Shown here piece by piece: positions 1-7,032 of a stretch of 37,882 bases of DNA. Origin of the DNA: a virus. Under the pieces are notes generated by a model that was not told the origin of the DNA, did no database searches, and worked only from the letters and a program-made list of their open reading frames with translations. The position numbers and the translations under genes are program-made. Positions within the stretch are counted from its first letter, which is position 1, and every line of letters begins with the position of its first letter. Location: positions 1 through 37,882 of IMG/VR virus record IMGVR_UViG_3300030117_001138. The stretch is one strand, 5' to 3'.

Positions 1-626
1 GAAATAATCTCAGAAAGCCCTGAGGAAGAAATAAATGTAGAAAAAGATAATGATAAAGCAGATCTTGAAGAAGCCATTGTTGATTCTGGTACAAGTCTTC
101 CGTTGAAACCAACGTAGAGAAGACCTGTGTTATTACCATCAACGGGAAGATCCCCTTCAAATCCAGTGCTAACTATAGTAATATATTCAACACCGTCCAG
201 AGTGAATGCTTCAACACAAAGTCCAACTACGTTTGATAAGTAATCATGATAAGTTTCAGTTAAGGGAAACCACCCATTTGTTCCTATGTTTGCTTTAAAA
301 CCAACAACATCTCCCCGCACAATTCCATGTCCGCTGCCAGGAGCAACTATCATTTTGTTGTTATCAATACCACCAGTACCGCCAGTACCGCCAAAAGCAG
401 CACCGCTTTCATAAAAAGTATTTCTAGCTTGGTTTCTTGAGGCTGGGTCTAAATAAGTATACGGTTTTGCAAAATCAGGAACACGACTCCATCCTTCTGT
501 AGTTTGTCCTTCTTCTCCAGTTACAGGATCAAACCAAAAGAAATTCATAGCATTAATGTATTCTCCGCCTAATGCTCTTCTGCCTATGTCGCTGTATGCG
601 TATGGATCGTATGTTGGTTCTGCCAT
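1..626 (-). CDS. Partial structural-type protein, 3' end beyond the left edge
   Basis: The frame opens with ATG at 626 (MAEPTYDPYAYSDIGRRALG...) and stays open for about 208 codons to position 1, so the C-terminus is missing. It starts 2 nt after the stop of the 628-861 gene, in the same minus-strand block as the lysis genes. The sequence is soluble-looking, with no signal peptide or membrane segment, and has a GGTGGTGG linker near residue 90 followed by a beta-rich region. I do not recognise a family. Its position between the lysis genes and, if the genome is circular, the glycine-rich protein at the right edge suggests a virion or host-contact protein. It could be the N-terminal part of that right-edge protein, but an exact end-to-end join puts the two frames out of register and gives a stop after a few codons. 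Confidence 0.7.
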   Translation of the reverse strand, partial: MAEPTYDPYAYSDIGRRALGGEYINAMNFFWFDPVTGEEGQTTEGWSRVPDFAKPYTYLDPASRNQARNTFYESGAAFGGTGGTGGIDNNKMIVAPGSGHGIVRGDVVGFKANIGTNGWFPLTETYHDYLSNVVGLCVEAFTLDGVEYITIVSTGFEGDLPVDGNNTGLLYVGFNGRLVPESTMASSRSALSLSFSTFISSSGLSEII

Positions 627-627
627 A

Positions 628-861
628 TTAATCTGTTATTAGTTTATCTATTTTAGCATCAAGTTTATCTATTTTATCTATTAATCGTTGAAACTCAACA
701 GTATGCTCACTTCTAGTTAGATATTCTCTAGCCACTTCTTCTCTTGTTCTATTAATCAAAATGTTCTGTCTTTGTAGTTCTGAAGCGTGAGTCTTTAATG
801 TATAAAAGATTGGTGCAAATACCAAACTAATTATTATGTTCCAAAACAACATTCCATCCAT
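628..861 (-). CDS. Small membrane-anchored coiled-coil protein
   Basis: A 77-residue protein with one N-terminal hydrophobic segment (residues about 4-22, MLFWNIIISLVFAPIFYTL) followed by a charged helix. The C-terminus carries a short heptad-like repeat (LIDKIDKLDAKIDKLITD). Such single-span plus coiled-coil proteins are common next to phage lysis genes and may be holin-related or spanin-like; this is inference from layout. It lies 2 nt downstream of the endolysin gene's start side (endolysin 864-1310) in one transcription unit. An internal Met at residue 4 is an alternative start. Confidence 0.65.
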   Translation of the reverse strand: MDGMLFWNIIISLVFAPIFYTLKTHASELQRQNILINRTREEVAREYLTRSEHTVEFQRLIDKIDKLDAKIDKLITD

Positions 862-863
862 GA

Positions 864-1310
864 TTAGCTCAGTTTATCCCACTCTTTTCCTTCAAACAAA
901 TTAGCTTCTGCTTCTCTGCGTTTAACTAAGCCACCTAAGATAACACCGCCAGCTTTGTTCCATCTTCTTATTTGTTCTGGAACTCCGTCATAGTTGCCTT
1001 CGTTCAACACCTTAAGTAACGTAGAGTTTTTAAGGTTTGTAGGGCCCAAGTTATACACCCAACATACCAAAGCATCAAACTGACATTGTTCTAGTGGCAC
1101 TTCTACAAGATCATTAATATAACCTTCATACTCAATCATTTCTTCTTGTAGCATATATTCAGCTTCGTCTTGATTAATTTTGTCGCCTTCTTTAACATCC
1201 TTTGTATGACCATAACCTATAGTCCAAACGTCTACAGAATCTTGATAGGCTTCTAAACGACAGCCTTCGTAAGACTTAATTAAAGATATACCTTCTTCAG
1301 ATATTTGCAT
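864..1310 (-). CDS. Endolysin, T4-type lysozyme (GH24)
   Basis: A 148-residue muramidase that cleaves the MurNAc-GlcNAc bond of peptidoglycan at the end of infection. The glycoside hydrolase 24 catalytic triad has the expected spacing: Glu15, Asp24 and Thr30 in the stretch SYEGCRLEAYQDS then VWTIGYGHT. Downstream motifs typical of the family follow (QCQFDALVCWVYNLG, then RRWNKAGG and LVKRREAE). There is no signal peptide or signal-anchor sequence, so release should depend on a holin, and a holin-like gene (1313-1789) lies directly upstream with 2 nt between them. Length is normal for the family. All catalytic residues are present. Confidence 0.95.
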   Translation of the reverse strand: MQISEEGISLIKSYEGCRLEAYQDSVDVWTIGYGHTKDVKEGDKINQDEAEYMLQEEMIEYEGYINDLVEVPLEQCQFDALVCWVYNLGPTNLKNSTLLKVLNEGNYDGVPEQIRRWNKAGGVILGGLVKRREAEANLFEGKEWDKLS

Positions 1311-1312
1311 TT

Positions 1313-1789
1313 TTACTTATCATCACCAGAGTGTGATGCGCCAAAGTAAAAACTAATAATAGCTGATGCTAAACCACCTAGATATCCGAGAACCAGGTTG
1401 ACCAAAGCCTCTGAGTTGGCTTCGGGGGGCTGCAAAGTTATGAGAAAGATATAACCTAAAAAACCACCTAATGTAGCAATACCTATAATTCTAGTAGTCC
1501 AATCTTTAGAAAAAGTTGATCTAGCGTTCTGTGTATCTTGTACTTCTAGTTTAAATACATCTACCTCTAGTTCTTTCATCTTAACCTCAAACTCAGCTTC
1601 AGCTTTTTTCAGCTCAAGCATTTGTTCAGGTGTAGCATTGTCTATAGCTTTTTGTATTTCTTTGGGTTCGTTCTTACAACCCAATACATCTGCAATCATG
1701 TTTGCAGCCATACCACCCATAGGCCCGCCTAATGCTGTGCCTAAGGTTGGTGCTACTGATCCAACTAAGTTTTTAAGTAGTGCTTTCAT
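1313..1789 (-). CDS. Holin, 3TM/GTA-type
   Basis: A 158-residue protein with an N-terminal Gly/Ala-rich hydrophobic stretch (residues about 8-37, containing GTALGGPMGGMAANMI), a long charged helix (about 50-90), then two strong C-terminal membrane segments (about 100-118 and 128-147) separated by a short polar loop. The DW-TTR junction before the first of these and the ASHSGDDK tail match the family of three-span phage and gene-transfer-agent holins as I remember it. It should form inner-membrane lesions that release the cytoplasmic endolysin encoded immediately downstream. Confidence 0.8.
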   Translation of the reverse strand: MKALLKNLVGSVAPTLGTALGGPMGGMAANMIADVLGCKNEPKEIQKAIDNATPEQMLELKKAEAEFEVKMKELEVDVFKLEVQDTQNARSTFSKDWTTRIIGIATLGGFLGYIFLITLQPPEANSEALVNLVLGYLGGLASAIISFYFGASHSGDDK

Positions 1790-1880
1790 CTTTTTTGCTT
1801 TTCCTTTGTTGTAAAATAAACTTCCAAAAGGCAGCGGTTTGTTTACGCTTATCCTCTTGCGTTGCCTTTTTCTTAGACAT
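1773..1880 (-). CDS. Tiny basic protein, 35 aa
   Basis: ATG at 1880 reads MSKKKATQEDKRKQTAAFWK... and ends at a TAA inside the start of the holin gene (17 nt overlap). The start codon overlaps the stop of the preceding 29-aa gene as TAATG, a usual sign of translational coupling. The protein is Lys-rich with one aromatic patch (FWKFIL). I do not recognise a family. It may be a nucleic-acid-binding or virion-associated small protein, or a regulator of holin translation; the sequence does not decide. Confidence 0.5.
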   Translation of the reverse strand: MSKKKATQEDKRKQTAAFWKFILQQRKSKKDESTT

Positions 1881-1969
1881 TACTTTTTCTTTTTATATAC
1901 GGTTTTTTTAACTTTTCTTTTTGGTGGTCTACCAACTTTACTTCCGTATGTTCCCTTACCTCTAGGCAT
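1880..1969 (-). CDS. Tiny very basic protein, 29 aa
   Basis: ATG at 1969 has a clear Shine-Dalgarno AAGGAGA about 4 nt upstream, overlapping the end of the cyclase gene. The peptide begins MPRGKGTYGSKVGRPPKRKV and ends in four lysines; the GRPPK segment resembles an AT-hook. Similar short basic peptides occur near head genes of many phages. The function is unknown; DNA binding is a plausible inference from the AT-hook-like GRP core and net charge. Confidence 0.6.
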   Translation of the reverse strand: MPRGKGTYGSKVGRPPKRKVKKTVYKKKK

Positions 1970-1978
1970 GATTTCTCC

Positions 1979-3742
1979 TTATATTGTATAAACTTGTAAG
2001 GGCTTTTCTTTACCCTTTACTTGTAATGGTTCTAATAATTTTAACTCATAATCTGATTTTATGGCAGTATTGTAGCCAATTAATAAATCTACTCCAGCCT
2101 CTTTAGTACCACTTTCCAGTCTAGCCCCTGTATTTACTGCATCTCCTATAGCTGTGTAATCAAACCTTTGTTCACTACCCATGTTACCGATAACCGCATA
2201 TCCAGTATTAATGCCAATACCAATAGCTACAGGTGGTAAGTTTTTTTCTGCCATCTCTATGTTTAAATCTTCCATATTTTTCTGTATATCTAAAGCACAG
2301 TCTATAGCTTTATTTTCATGGAATTCTTGATTTAGAGGTGCATTAAATATAGCCATCATTGCATCGCCTATATATTTATCTACCATACCGCCATGTTTCT
2401 GAACTGCGGATTGTTGTGCAGTCAGAGCCTTATTCATAATGTAAGTTACTTCTTCGGGTTCAAGGGTTTCTGACATTGAGGTGAATCCCCTAACGTCAGT
2501 AAATAAAAAGGTAGCATATCGTTTTTCTCCTCCTAGCTTTAATAAACTAGGATTGTTTTGTAATTGTTTAACTTGTCTAGGATCAAGATAATGTTCAAAT
2601 TGTTTTTTAATTTGCTGTCTTAACTTGTATTGCTCTCTAAATCTAAGATAGAAGGCTGTAGATGCAGTTATAAACTCTGCAATCAAAGACCATGTTACGT
2701 CTATCAAAATACCTTGTTGTGCTGTCCAGAAGCCATATATGCCCGTAGCGGTCATTATTACTATTGCACTAGATACTCCTAAGGTTATACCTAAAACATT
2801 TAATACAGTCCATATAAGCACCACAGAAATAGCCAATATTAATAGTTCTACAGAAAGAGCATAATCAGGTATATATGGACTGTCTTGTATTAGTATAGAT
2901 TCTGCTAATGCTGCTTGTATTTTGTGTGGTTCTAGTAAACCAACTGGTGTGGATAACTGTGGCATAACACCGTTAGCTGTCACTCCTACAATTACAAATT
3001 TATCTGCTACATCCATTTCTTGTAATGTTGTGGAAGGTGTATTAACCCAACTAATCCACTTACGACCTAGTGAATCTACAGAAACTGGTGGTAATCCTCT
3101 AACCCTTATTTCTTCTAGTCCATTGTCATTTGTTTTAATTACATAAGTATCTGCTTGTGCCAATACTTTTAATATTTGTATGCCAAAAGCGGGTGTCCAA
3201 CCATCAGGTGTGCGCATCAATAATGGAAGTCTTCTTGTTAAACCATCTACATCTATAGGTGCAGATGATATGCCTTGATAGGCTTTTTGTTTAAGTATAT
3301 CTATGTTTTGTGTAGCTCCTTGCAACATAACACCACCCACATCATCACCAAGAATGACTGTTCCTGTGGTTTGCGGATATTGTTGATTGTCTGTTTCAAA
3401 CATAGCCAAAACACTTGGGTGTAAACTTAATGAATGAGCAAATACTTCGTCACCACCAAAACGATCTGGTTCGCTAAATGCTATAACATAGCCAACACCC
3501 ATAGCTCCACGTTCCAATAACTCTAAGTGTATTTCTGCTAATTGATCTCTAGGAAAAGGCCATCCACCTTCTCGTTGTACGTCTTCTTCTGTAATGTCTA
3601 ATGTTACAAATAGATTAGATGTAGGTTGTTCTTTTACCCAAGCATCAAATACTTTTAATTTAAGTATTTCTAGTGGTGTAAGTTGGTATATAAAAGGTAG
3701 GGTAAGTAATGCCAATAAACCTAATAACTGTAACTTCTTCAT
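1979..3742 (-). CDS. CHASE2-domain adenylate cyclase (class III), membrane receptor type
   Basis: A 587-residue transmembrane signalling enzyme predicted to make cAMP from ATP in response to an extracytoplasmic cue. In order: an N-terminal membrane segment (about 4-20); a periplasmic CHASE2 sensor (about 25-285, hallmark GGWPFPR near 59-65 and a DRFGGDEVFA segment); three membrane helices (about 292-365); a linker helix; and a class III cyclase domain (about 407-587). Catalytic residues are intact: metal-binding Asp416 (FTDVRGFT) and Asp460 (YIGDAMMAIF), purine-specifying Lys456 and Asp528 (adenine type), and transition-state Asn537 and Arg541 (AIGDAVNTGARLE). Its start overlaps the FecR gene's stop (ATGA, 4 nt). 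FecR-CHASE2 cyclase pairs are known on bacterial chromosomes; in a phage late operon this is very unusual. The domain call is firm; the role in infection is inference. Confidence 0.95.
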   Translation of the reverse strand: MKKLQLLGLLALLTLPFIYQLTPLEILKLKVFDAWVKEQPTSNLFVTLDITEEDVQREGGWPFPRDQLAEIHLELLERGAMGVGYVIAFSEPDRFGGDEVFAHSLSLHPSVLAMFETDNQQYPQTTGTVILGDDVGGVMLQGATQNIDILKQKAYQGISSAPIDVDGLTRRLPLLMRTPDGWTPAFGIQILKVLAQADTYVIKTNDNGLEEIRVRGLPPVSVDSLGRKWISWVNTPSTTLQEMDVADKFVIVGVTANGVMPQLSTPVGLLEPHKIQAALAESILIQDSPYIPDYALSVELLILAISVVLIWTVLNVLGITLGVSSAIVIMTATGIYGFWTAQQGILIDVTWSLIAEFITASTAFYLRFREQYKLRQQIKKQFEHYLDPRQVKQLQNNPSLLKLGGEKRYATFLFTDVRGFTSMSETLEPEEVTYIMNKALTAQQSAVQKHGGMVDKYIGDAMMAIFNAPLNQEFHENKAIDCALDIQKNMEDLNIEMAEKNLPPVAIGIGINTGYAVIGNMGSEQRFDYTAIGDAVNTGARLESGTKEAGVDLLIGYNTAIKSDYELKLLEPLQVKGKEKPLQVYTI

Positions 3743-4854
3743 CCCGATCCTTGTTTAATTGTTATTGTTGTTGACGAACCACCATTAATTTTAACTGTAT
3801 TTGTTACACCGTCTTGTATCAGTATAACTGTATAACTGCCTGAACCGTCTAAATTTAACTTTGCACTTTGACTGACCGATCTGGTTAAACTAATGTTTTG
3901 ACCAGATACTATTGTTGTTATTTGTGTGTCTTTATCTTGTCCTATTTCTGTACCAACAATACGTATACCTACACCACCTTGTTTTAATTGGTCTTCTTCT
4001 TTTGATATGGCGAGTGCATCTATCACATTCAATAAATCTTCAAGAAAGTTTACATCTAAATAGTTTATGTCTAGTTCTGTAAACTCTAAATCTTTTTCTG
4101 CATCTAAGAAATCTTCGTTTAGATAATCTATATCTAAGTCGTTAAAATCTAAATAATCAGCTGATGCTTGTGTTTGTGTTTCTTCTATTTGTTGTTCTAC
4201 TTCTTGCGGTGGATTAACAATCAACATATTGTCTATAAGGTCTAGTGATATATCTAAAGTTACAGGCTTAGTTGGATTGTTTTCAAACACAGATACAGTA
4301 GTAGCTTGGTAGGGTTTATTTAAAGTCACACTACCCATAGCTGTAGCTACTATTATTTCACCACTAGATATACCGTTTTTATCTGGTAACAGTATGACGA
4401 GTGATCTGCCTAGTTCGTCCACAGTACAAGTAAAATCTGTACCACGAATAGCAATATTCGCTGTCGGTGTGCGTATAGCTATATTGCTTTTGTTATTAAA
4501 TTTACCAGTAATAAAACGTGCAGTACCACTAGCAAACTTAAGTGCCATCTTAGATTTAGATGGGTCAGGGTCATAGATATATTCATCTATAACTAACTTA
4601 GAATGTTCGGTTAGTTTTACTGTTGAACTGTCTTCAAATGTTATAGCGACTCTGCCCGCTTCTGTGCGGACATCATCCATTTGTTGTATGTTGAATTTAA
4701 GTTCAGCTCCGTAGGGTTTATCTCTTAGAACTTGTGCGTTGCCTCTAAGTTCAGATATAGAACCTATTTCAGCAAACGAATGAAGTAGTTGCGTCTGACT
4801 GAGTAACACAGACAGTACCGCTAGAGCCATCAGATGTAATTTTAAGCCAGTCAT
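3739..4854 (-). CDS. Secreted FecR-domain protein with acidic repeats
   Basis: A 371-residue exported protein: a signal peptide (about 1-28, MALAVLSVLLSQTQLLHSFA), then a FecR domain (about 30-200) with the typical pattern GSISELRGNAQVLR, VRTEAGRVAITFEDSS, FASGTARFITGKF and TPTANIAIRGTDFT. An acidic linker follows (about 235-285) with a repeated L-D-[IF]-[DN]-Y-L-x-x-[DN]-F-L pattern, then a beta-rich C-terminal domain ending TTITIKQGSG. The N-terminal cytoplasmic helix of classical FecR sigma regulators is absent, so it is probably a secreted ligand or surface protein rather than an anti-sigma factor. It sits between the curlin-like gene (86 nt overlap) and the CHASE2 cyclase (4 nt overlap), so a sensor-partner role for the cyclase is plausible but inferred. 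Met9 is an alternative start that still leaves a good signal peptide. Confidence 0.85.
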   Translation of the reverse strand: MTGLKLHLMALAVLSVLLSQTQLLHSFAEIGSISELRGNAQVLRDKPYGAELKFNIQQMDDVRTEAGRVAITFEDSSTVKLTEHSKLVIDEYIYDPDPSKSKMALKFASGTARFITGKFNNKSNIAIRTPTANIAIRGTDFTCTVDELGRSLVILLPDKNGISSGEIIVATAMGSVTLNKPYQATTVSVFENNPTKPVTLDISLDLIDNMLIVNPPQEVEQQIEETQTQASADYLDFNDLDIDYLNEDFLDAEKDLEFTELDINYLDVNFLEDLLNVIDALAISKEEDQLKQGGVGIRIVGTEIGQDKDTQITTIVSGQNISLTRSVSQSAKLNLDGSGSYTVILIQDGVTNTVKINGGSSTTITIKQGSG

Positions 4855-5479
4855 TATCAGATGTAGATTCCTGATCTATGTTAAATGTTCTTGATCCCCC
4901 TGTGTGCGTAAGGTGAAAGTAGCCTCCAGCGTAACCATCTCCATCATAAGTAACAACATTATCATCACCGTCAATATTCATATAGTTAGTAGCACCATCA
5001 ACATCTATAGCTGCGGTAATGTTGTTGGTATCACCTTGAATAGTCCAGTCTAAATCTAAGTTTGCTGCTAGTGCAGTCATGGCATGGTTTAATGTCATGG
5101 TGTTTGTATTACCTGTAACTTGCACGTTTACGTTAGAACCGTCAGCTCCAGTAGCGTTAGTTTCATCAGTAGACATATTAAATGTATTAGTATCACCTAT
5201 AAATGAAAAGTAACCTGTGTAGTTATCCGCCCAGATGTCTCCTAAGAATTTATTTGTAGAGCCTTTCTGCAAGATGTCTAGAGTCATAGTTCCGCCATCA
5301 ATATCTAATGCAGTCATAGAACCAGCTGTTGCGTCAGCACCACCGATAATGTTACCACTACCGCCCACTTGTTCTATATCTAAGTTAGATGTAGCACCTG
5401 ATTGATCTATAAATATCTCATTGTCCGCTGCATAAATATTAAGCGATATAAGTAACAGTAATAGCTTTAGTTTATTCAT
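4769..5479 (-). CDS. Secreted curlin-like repeat protein (candidate curli fibre subunit)
   Basis: A 236-residue protein with a signal peptide (about 1-17, cleavage near IYA-ADNEIF) followed by repeating beta-strand/turn units. Several units fit the curlin pattern of alternating hydrophobics with Gln and Asn at fixed spacing: IFIDQSGATSNLDIEQ, LDILQKGSTNKFLG, VNVQVTGNTNTMTL, WTIQGDTNNITA and FNIDQESTSDND. It is rich in Gly, Asn, Asp, Thr and Ser, as expected of a functional amyloid. Two Cys flank the last repeat (VCVTQSDATTSFVC). The gene directly follows csgG (8 nt overlap), the usual partner that exports such subunits. The repeats are more degenerate than E. coli CsgA, so it could also be another beta-solenoid surface protein. 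No separate CsgB nucleator is visible. Confidence 0.72.
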   Translation of the reverse strand: MNKLKLLLLLISLNIYAADNEIFIDQSGATSNLDIEQVGGSGNIIGGADATAGSMTALDIDGGTMTLDILQKGSTNKFLGDIWADNYTGYFSFIGDTNTFNMSTDETNATGADGSNVNVQVTGNTNTMTLNHAMTALAANLDLDWTIQGDTNNITAAIDVDGATNYMNIDGDDNVVTYDGDGYAGGYFHLTHTGGSRTFNIDQESTSDNDWLKITSDGSSGTVCVTQSDATTSFVC

Positions 5480-6272
5480 TTAGTTTCCAATATCCAGATT
5501 CTTGACCTTCGTTGATTGTTTGCAATACCGCAGTTTCAATCGCTGCTTGTAATGCAATGTTTATAGACTCATTTTCCACTATACCGTTTTCAATTTCAAC
5601 CAATTCTGTGTTGTTTGCATAAAATCTGAACACATCTGAAGAGATAGATGCGCTGAGAACAGTCTTTGTAACCAACACCTCTAATAATATTTTTCCTGTA
5701 CTAACTGAAACTGTGCGTAATGATATGGTAACTGAGTCTTGTCTGTATTCTTTTGACATACCAATACCTAAGTATCTAGCTCCCGCACCACCTGACTTTA
5801 TATTGGTTTCATAACCTATAACACCACCTTCCATTAATAAACCAGCAAACAATAAAGGTTTGAGTTTTTGTTTTTCTTCAAAACTTTCTCTAGTTGTTCG
5901 TATGATTTGTCTTTCTTTAGTTAGGTTATCTAGTCCTGTACGTTCTACCACGTCAAAGAAGTTAGAGTGTTTAAGTGCTCTAATTAAGTATGCGTCTGGT
6001 GATTGTGTAATAGCGGTACTAAAACTAGCGTACTGACTATTACTTCTGCGTTGGCCTGTATTGTCTTTAAAAGAGTTTGGATAAACTGCAACAACAGGTT
6101 TGCGTACAGGTGATTTAATCTCTTTTAATTGTGTTATTAACAAACCCACTTCTGCGGGTTCTATGTTTCTTATAGGGGGTACTCCGTTATCTAAGGGAGG
6201 TATTATTAGAGAGCAACTAGAAAGAAAAAGAACCGAGAGGTACAGTAATTTCTGTTGTATTGCCTTCTTCAT
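5472..6272 (-). CDS. csgG: CsgG-family curli secretion pore, outer-membrane lipoprotein
   Basis: A 266-residue homologue of the nonameric outer-membrane channel that exports curli subunits. The lipoprotein signal is clear: hydrophobic run then LSSC with lipidated Cys20. The body follows E. coli CsgG closely: VVAVYPNSFKDNTGQ, FSTAITQSPDAYLIRALKHS, FFDVVERTGLDNLTKERQII, GYETNIKSGGAGARYLGIG, ISLRTVSVSTGKILLEV and a C-terminal AIETAVLQTINEGQESGYWKL. The length is normal, so the pore should be complete. In the constriction loop the Phe is kept (SFST), while the E. coli Asn position appears to be Ser and the Tyr is displaced by about two residues. The gene overlaps csgF upstream by 56 nt and the curlin-like gene downstream. 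There is no csgE chaperone or csgD regulator nearby. Confidence 0.95.
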   Translation of the reverse strand: MKKAIQQKLLYLSVLFLSSCSLIIPPLDNGVPPIRNIEPAEVGLLITQLKEIKSPVRKPVVAVYPNSFKDNTGQRRSNSQYASFSTAITQSPDAYLIRALKHSNFFDVVERTGLDNLTKERQIIRTTRESFEEKQKLKPLLFAGLLMEGGVIGYETNIKSGGAGARYLGIGMSKEYRQDSVTISLRTVSVSTGKILLEVLVTKTVLSASISSDVFRFYANNTELVEIENGIVENESINIALQAAIETAVLQTINEGQESGYWKLNE

Positions 6273-6678
6273 CTGTGATTATAAGTGTTACCTTGTCGTC
6301 TTCTACTCTGTATTCTATGGTGTTGCCTTCTAGTTCTAAAATACCAAAATCAGATGCAGTCTCACCAAATAAATTATCAACCAACTGTCTGCTCAGTTGT
6401 GCGTATATTCTACTCTCTAGGTTGCGTATAAACCTAGCTAATGTTGTGTTATCTGCTTCTCTTTCTAGGTCTTCTACATAGGCTTTGATTTCTTCTCGTA
6501 TCGCTTCTTTTCTGTTGAACTCTTGATTCTCTATAGTTAGATAATGACTTGAGGTATTAATGCCTGAGAAACTGGGGTTCTTAAACTTGTGAGTCATTTC
6601 ATCAGCTTGCAATAATTGAAACAATAAAATAGCAAAAATAAAATTTATAAATATTAGTTTCATTTCTGTATTGCCCAT
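6217..6678 (-). CDS. csgF: CsgF-like curli assembly factor
   Basis: A secreted 153-residue protein (148 if translation starts at Met6, 6663, which gives the cleaner signal peptide MKLIFINFIFAILLFQLLQA). The mature N-terminus DEMTHKFKNPSFSG matches the CsgF hallmark (T-x-x-F-x-NP-x-F-x-G), the segment known from E. coli structures to plug into the CsgG channel. A middle helical region (about 50-105) and a C-terminal beta part (GNTIEYRVEDDKVTLIITDE, then TEITVPLGSFSF) correspond to the family's neck and head. It lies directly upstream of csgG with overlapping ends, the usual csgF-csgG order, which strengthens the call. It would couple subunit export to fibre nucleation at the cell surface. Confidence 0.9.
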   Translation of the reverse strand: MGNTEMKLIFINFIFAILLFQLLQADEMTHKFKNPSFSGINTSSHYLTIENQEFNRKEAIREEIKAYVEDLEREADNTTLARFIRNLESRIYAQLSRQLVDNLFGETASDFGILELEGNTIEYRVEDDKVTLIITDEEGNTTEITVPLGSFSF

Positions 6679-7029
6679 CTAATCTTTTCTCTGATCTTCT
6701 CTGTCTGCTTTAGCTATTTTATTCATATCTATTAAGTTACTTTGCCCTAATAAAATTTTAATCATTGTGTCTTGACGTATGATTTCGTTGTCTAGCGATC
6801 TAACTCTATCTATAAGGGCAACCAAGATACCATGCTGTGAGTCTAGCTTAGTACCTAGTCTTTCTTCCATGTGAGAGATTAACTCAGCTTGTTTATCATC
6901 AAGTGTATCAAGCTTAGTTTCCATACCATCAATGATACGGTTGATAAGTTTCCATATAAAGAAACCTAGACCGCCCGCAGCCGCTATGGGGAAGCCAACT
7001 TCGTTAATCAGTTGGACTGCCTGTTCCAT
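6679..7029 (-). CDS. Membrane-anchored coiled-coil protein (holin-like)
   Basis: A 116-residue protein: a hydrophobic N-terminal segment (about 10-32, GFPIAAAGGLGFFIWKLINR) followed by long amphipathic helices (about 35-100) with regular leucines and a charged tail. The topology resembles small phage holin-like proteins of the XhlA/UviB type, but I cannot assign a family. Its stop abuts the csgF start, so it heads the curli cassette. It may be a second holin, an anchor for lysis timing, or part of the cassette. Confidence 0.7.
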   Translation of the reverse strand: MEQAVQLINEVGFPIAAAGGLGFFIWKLINRIIDGMETKLDTLDDKQAELISHMEERLGTKLDSQHGILVALIDRVRSLDNEIIRQDTMIKILLGQSNLIDMNKIAKADREDQRKD

Positions 7030-7032
7030 AGA

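Noticed and set aside
5155-5180. CTGATGAAAC on the minus strand (with GTTTC-TCATCAG on plus)
   Set aside because: The two boxes are fused with no room for stem II, and the site is coding sequence of the curlin-like gene.
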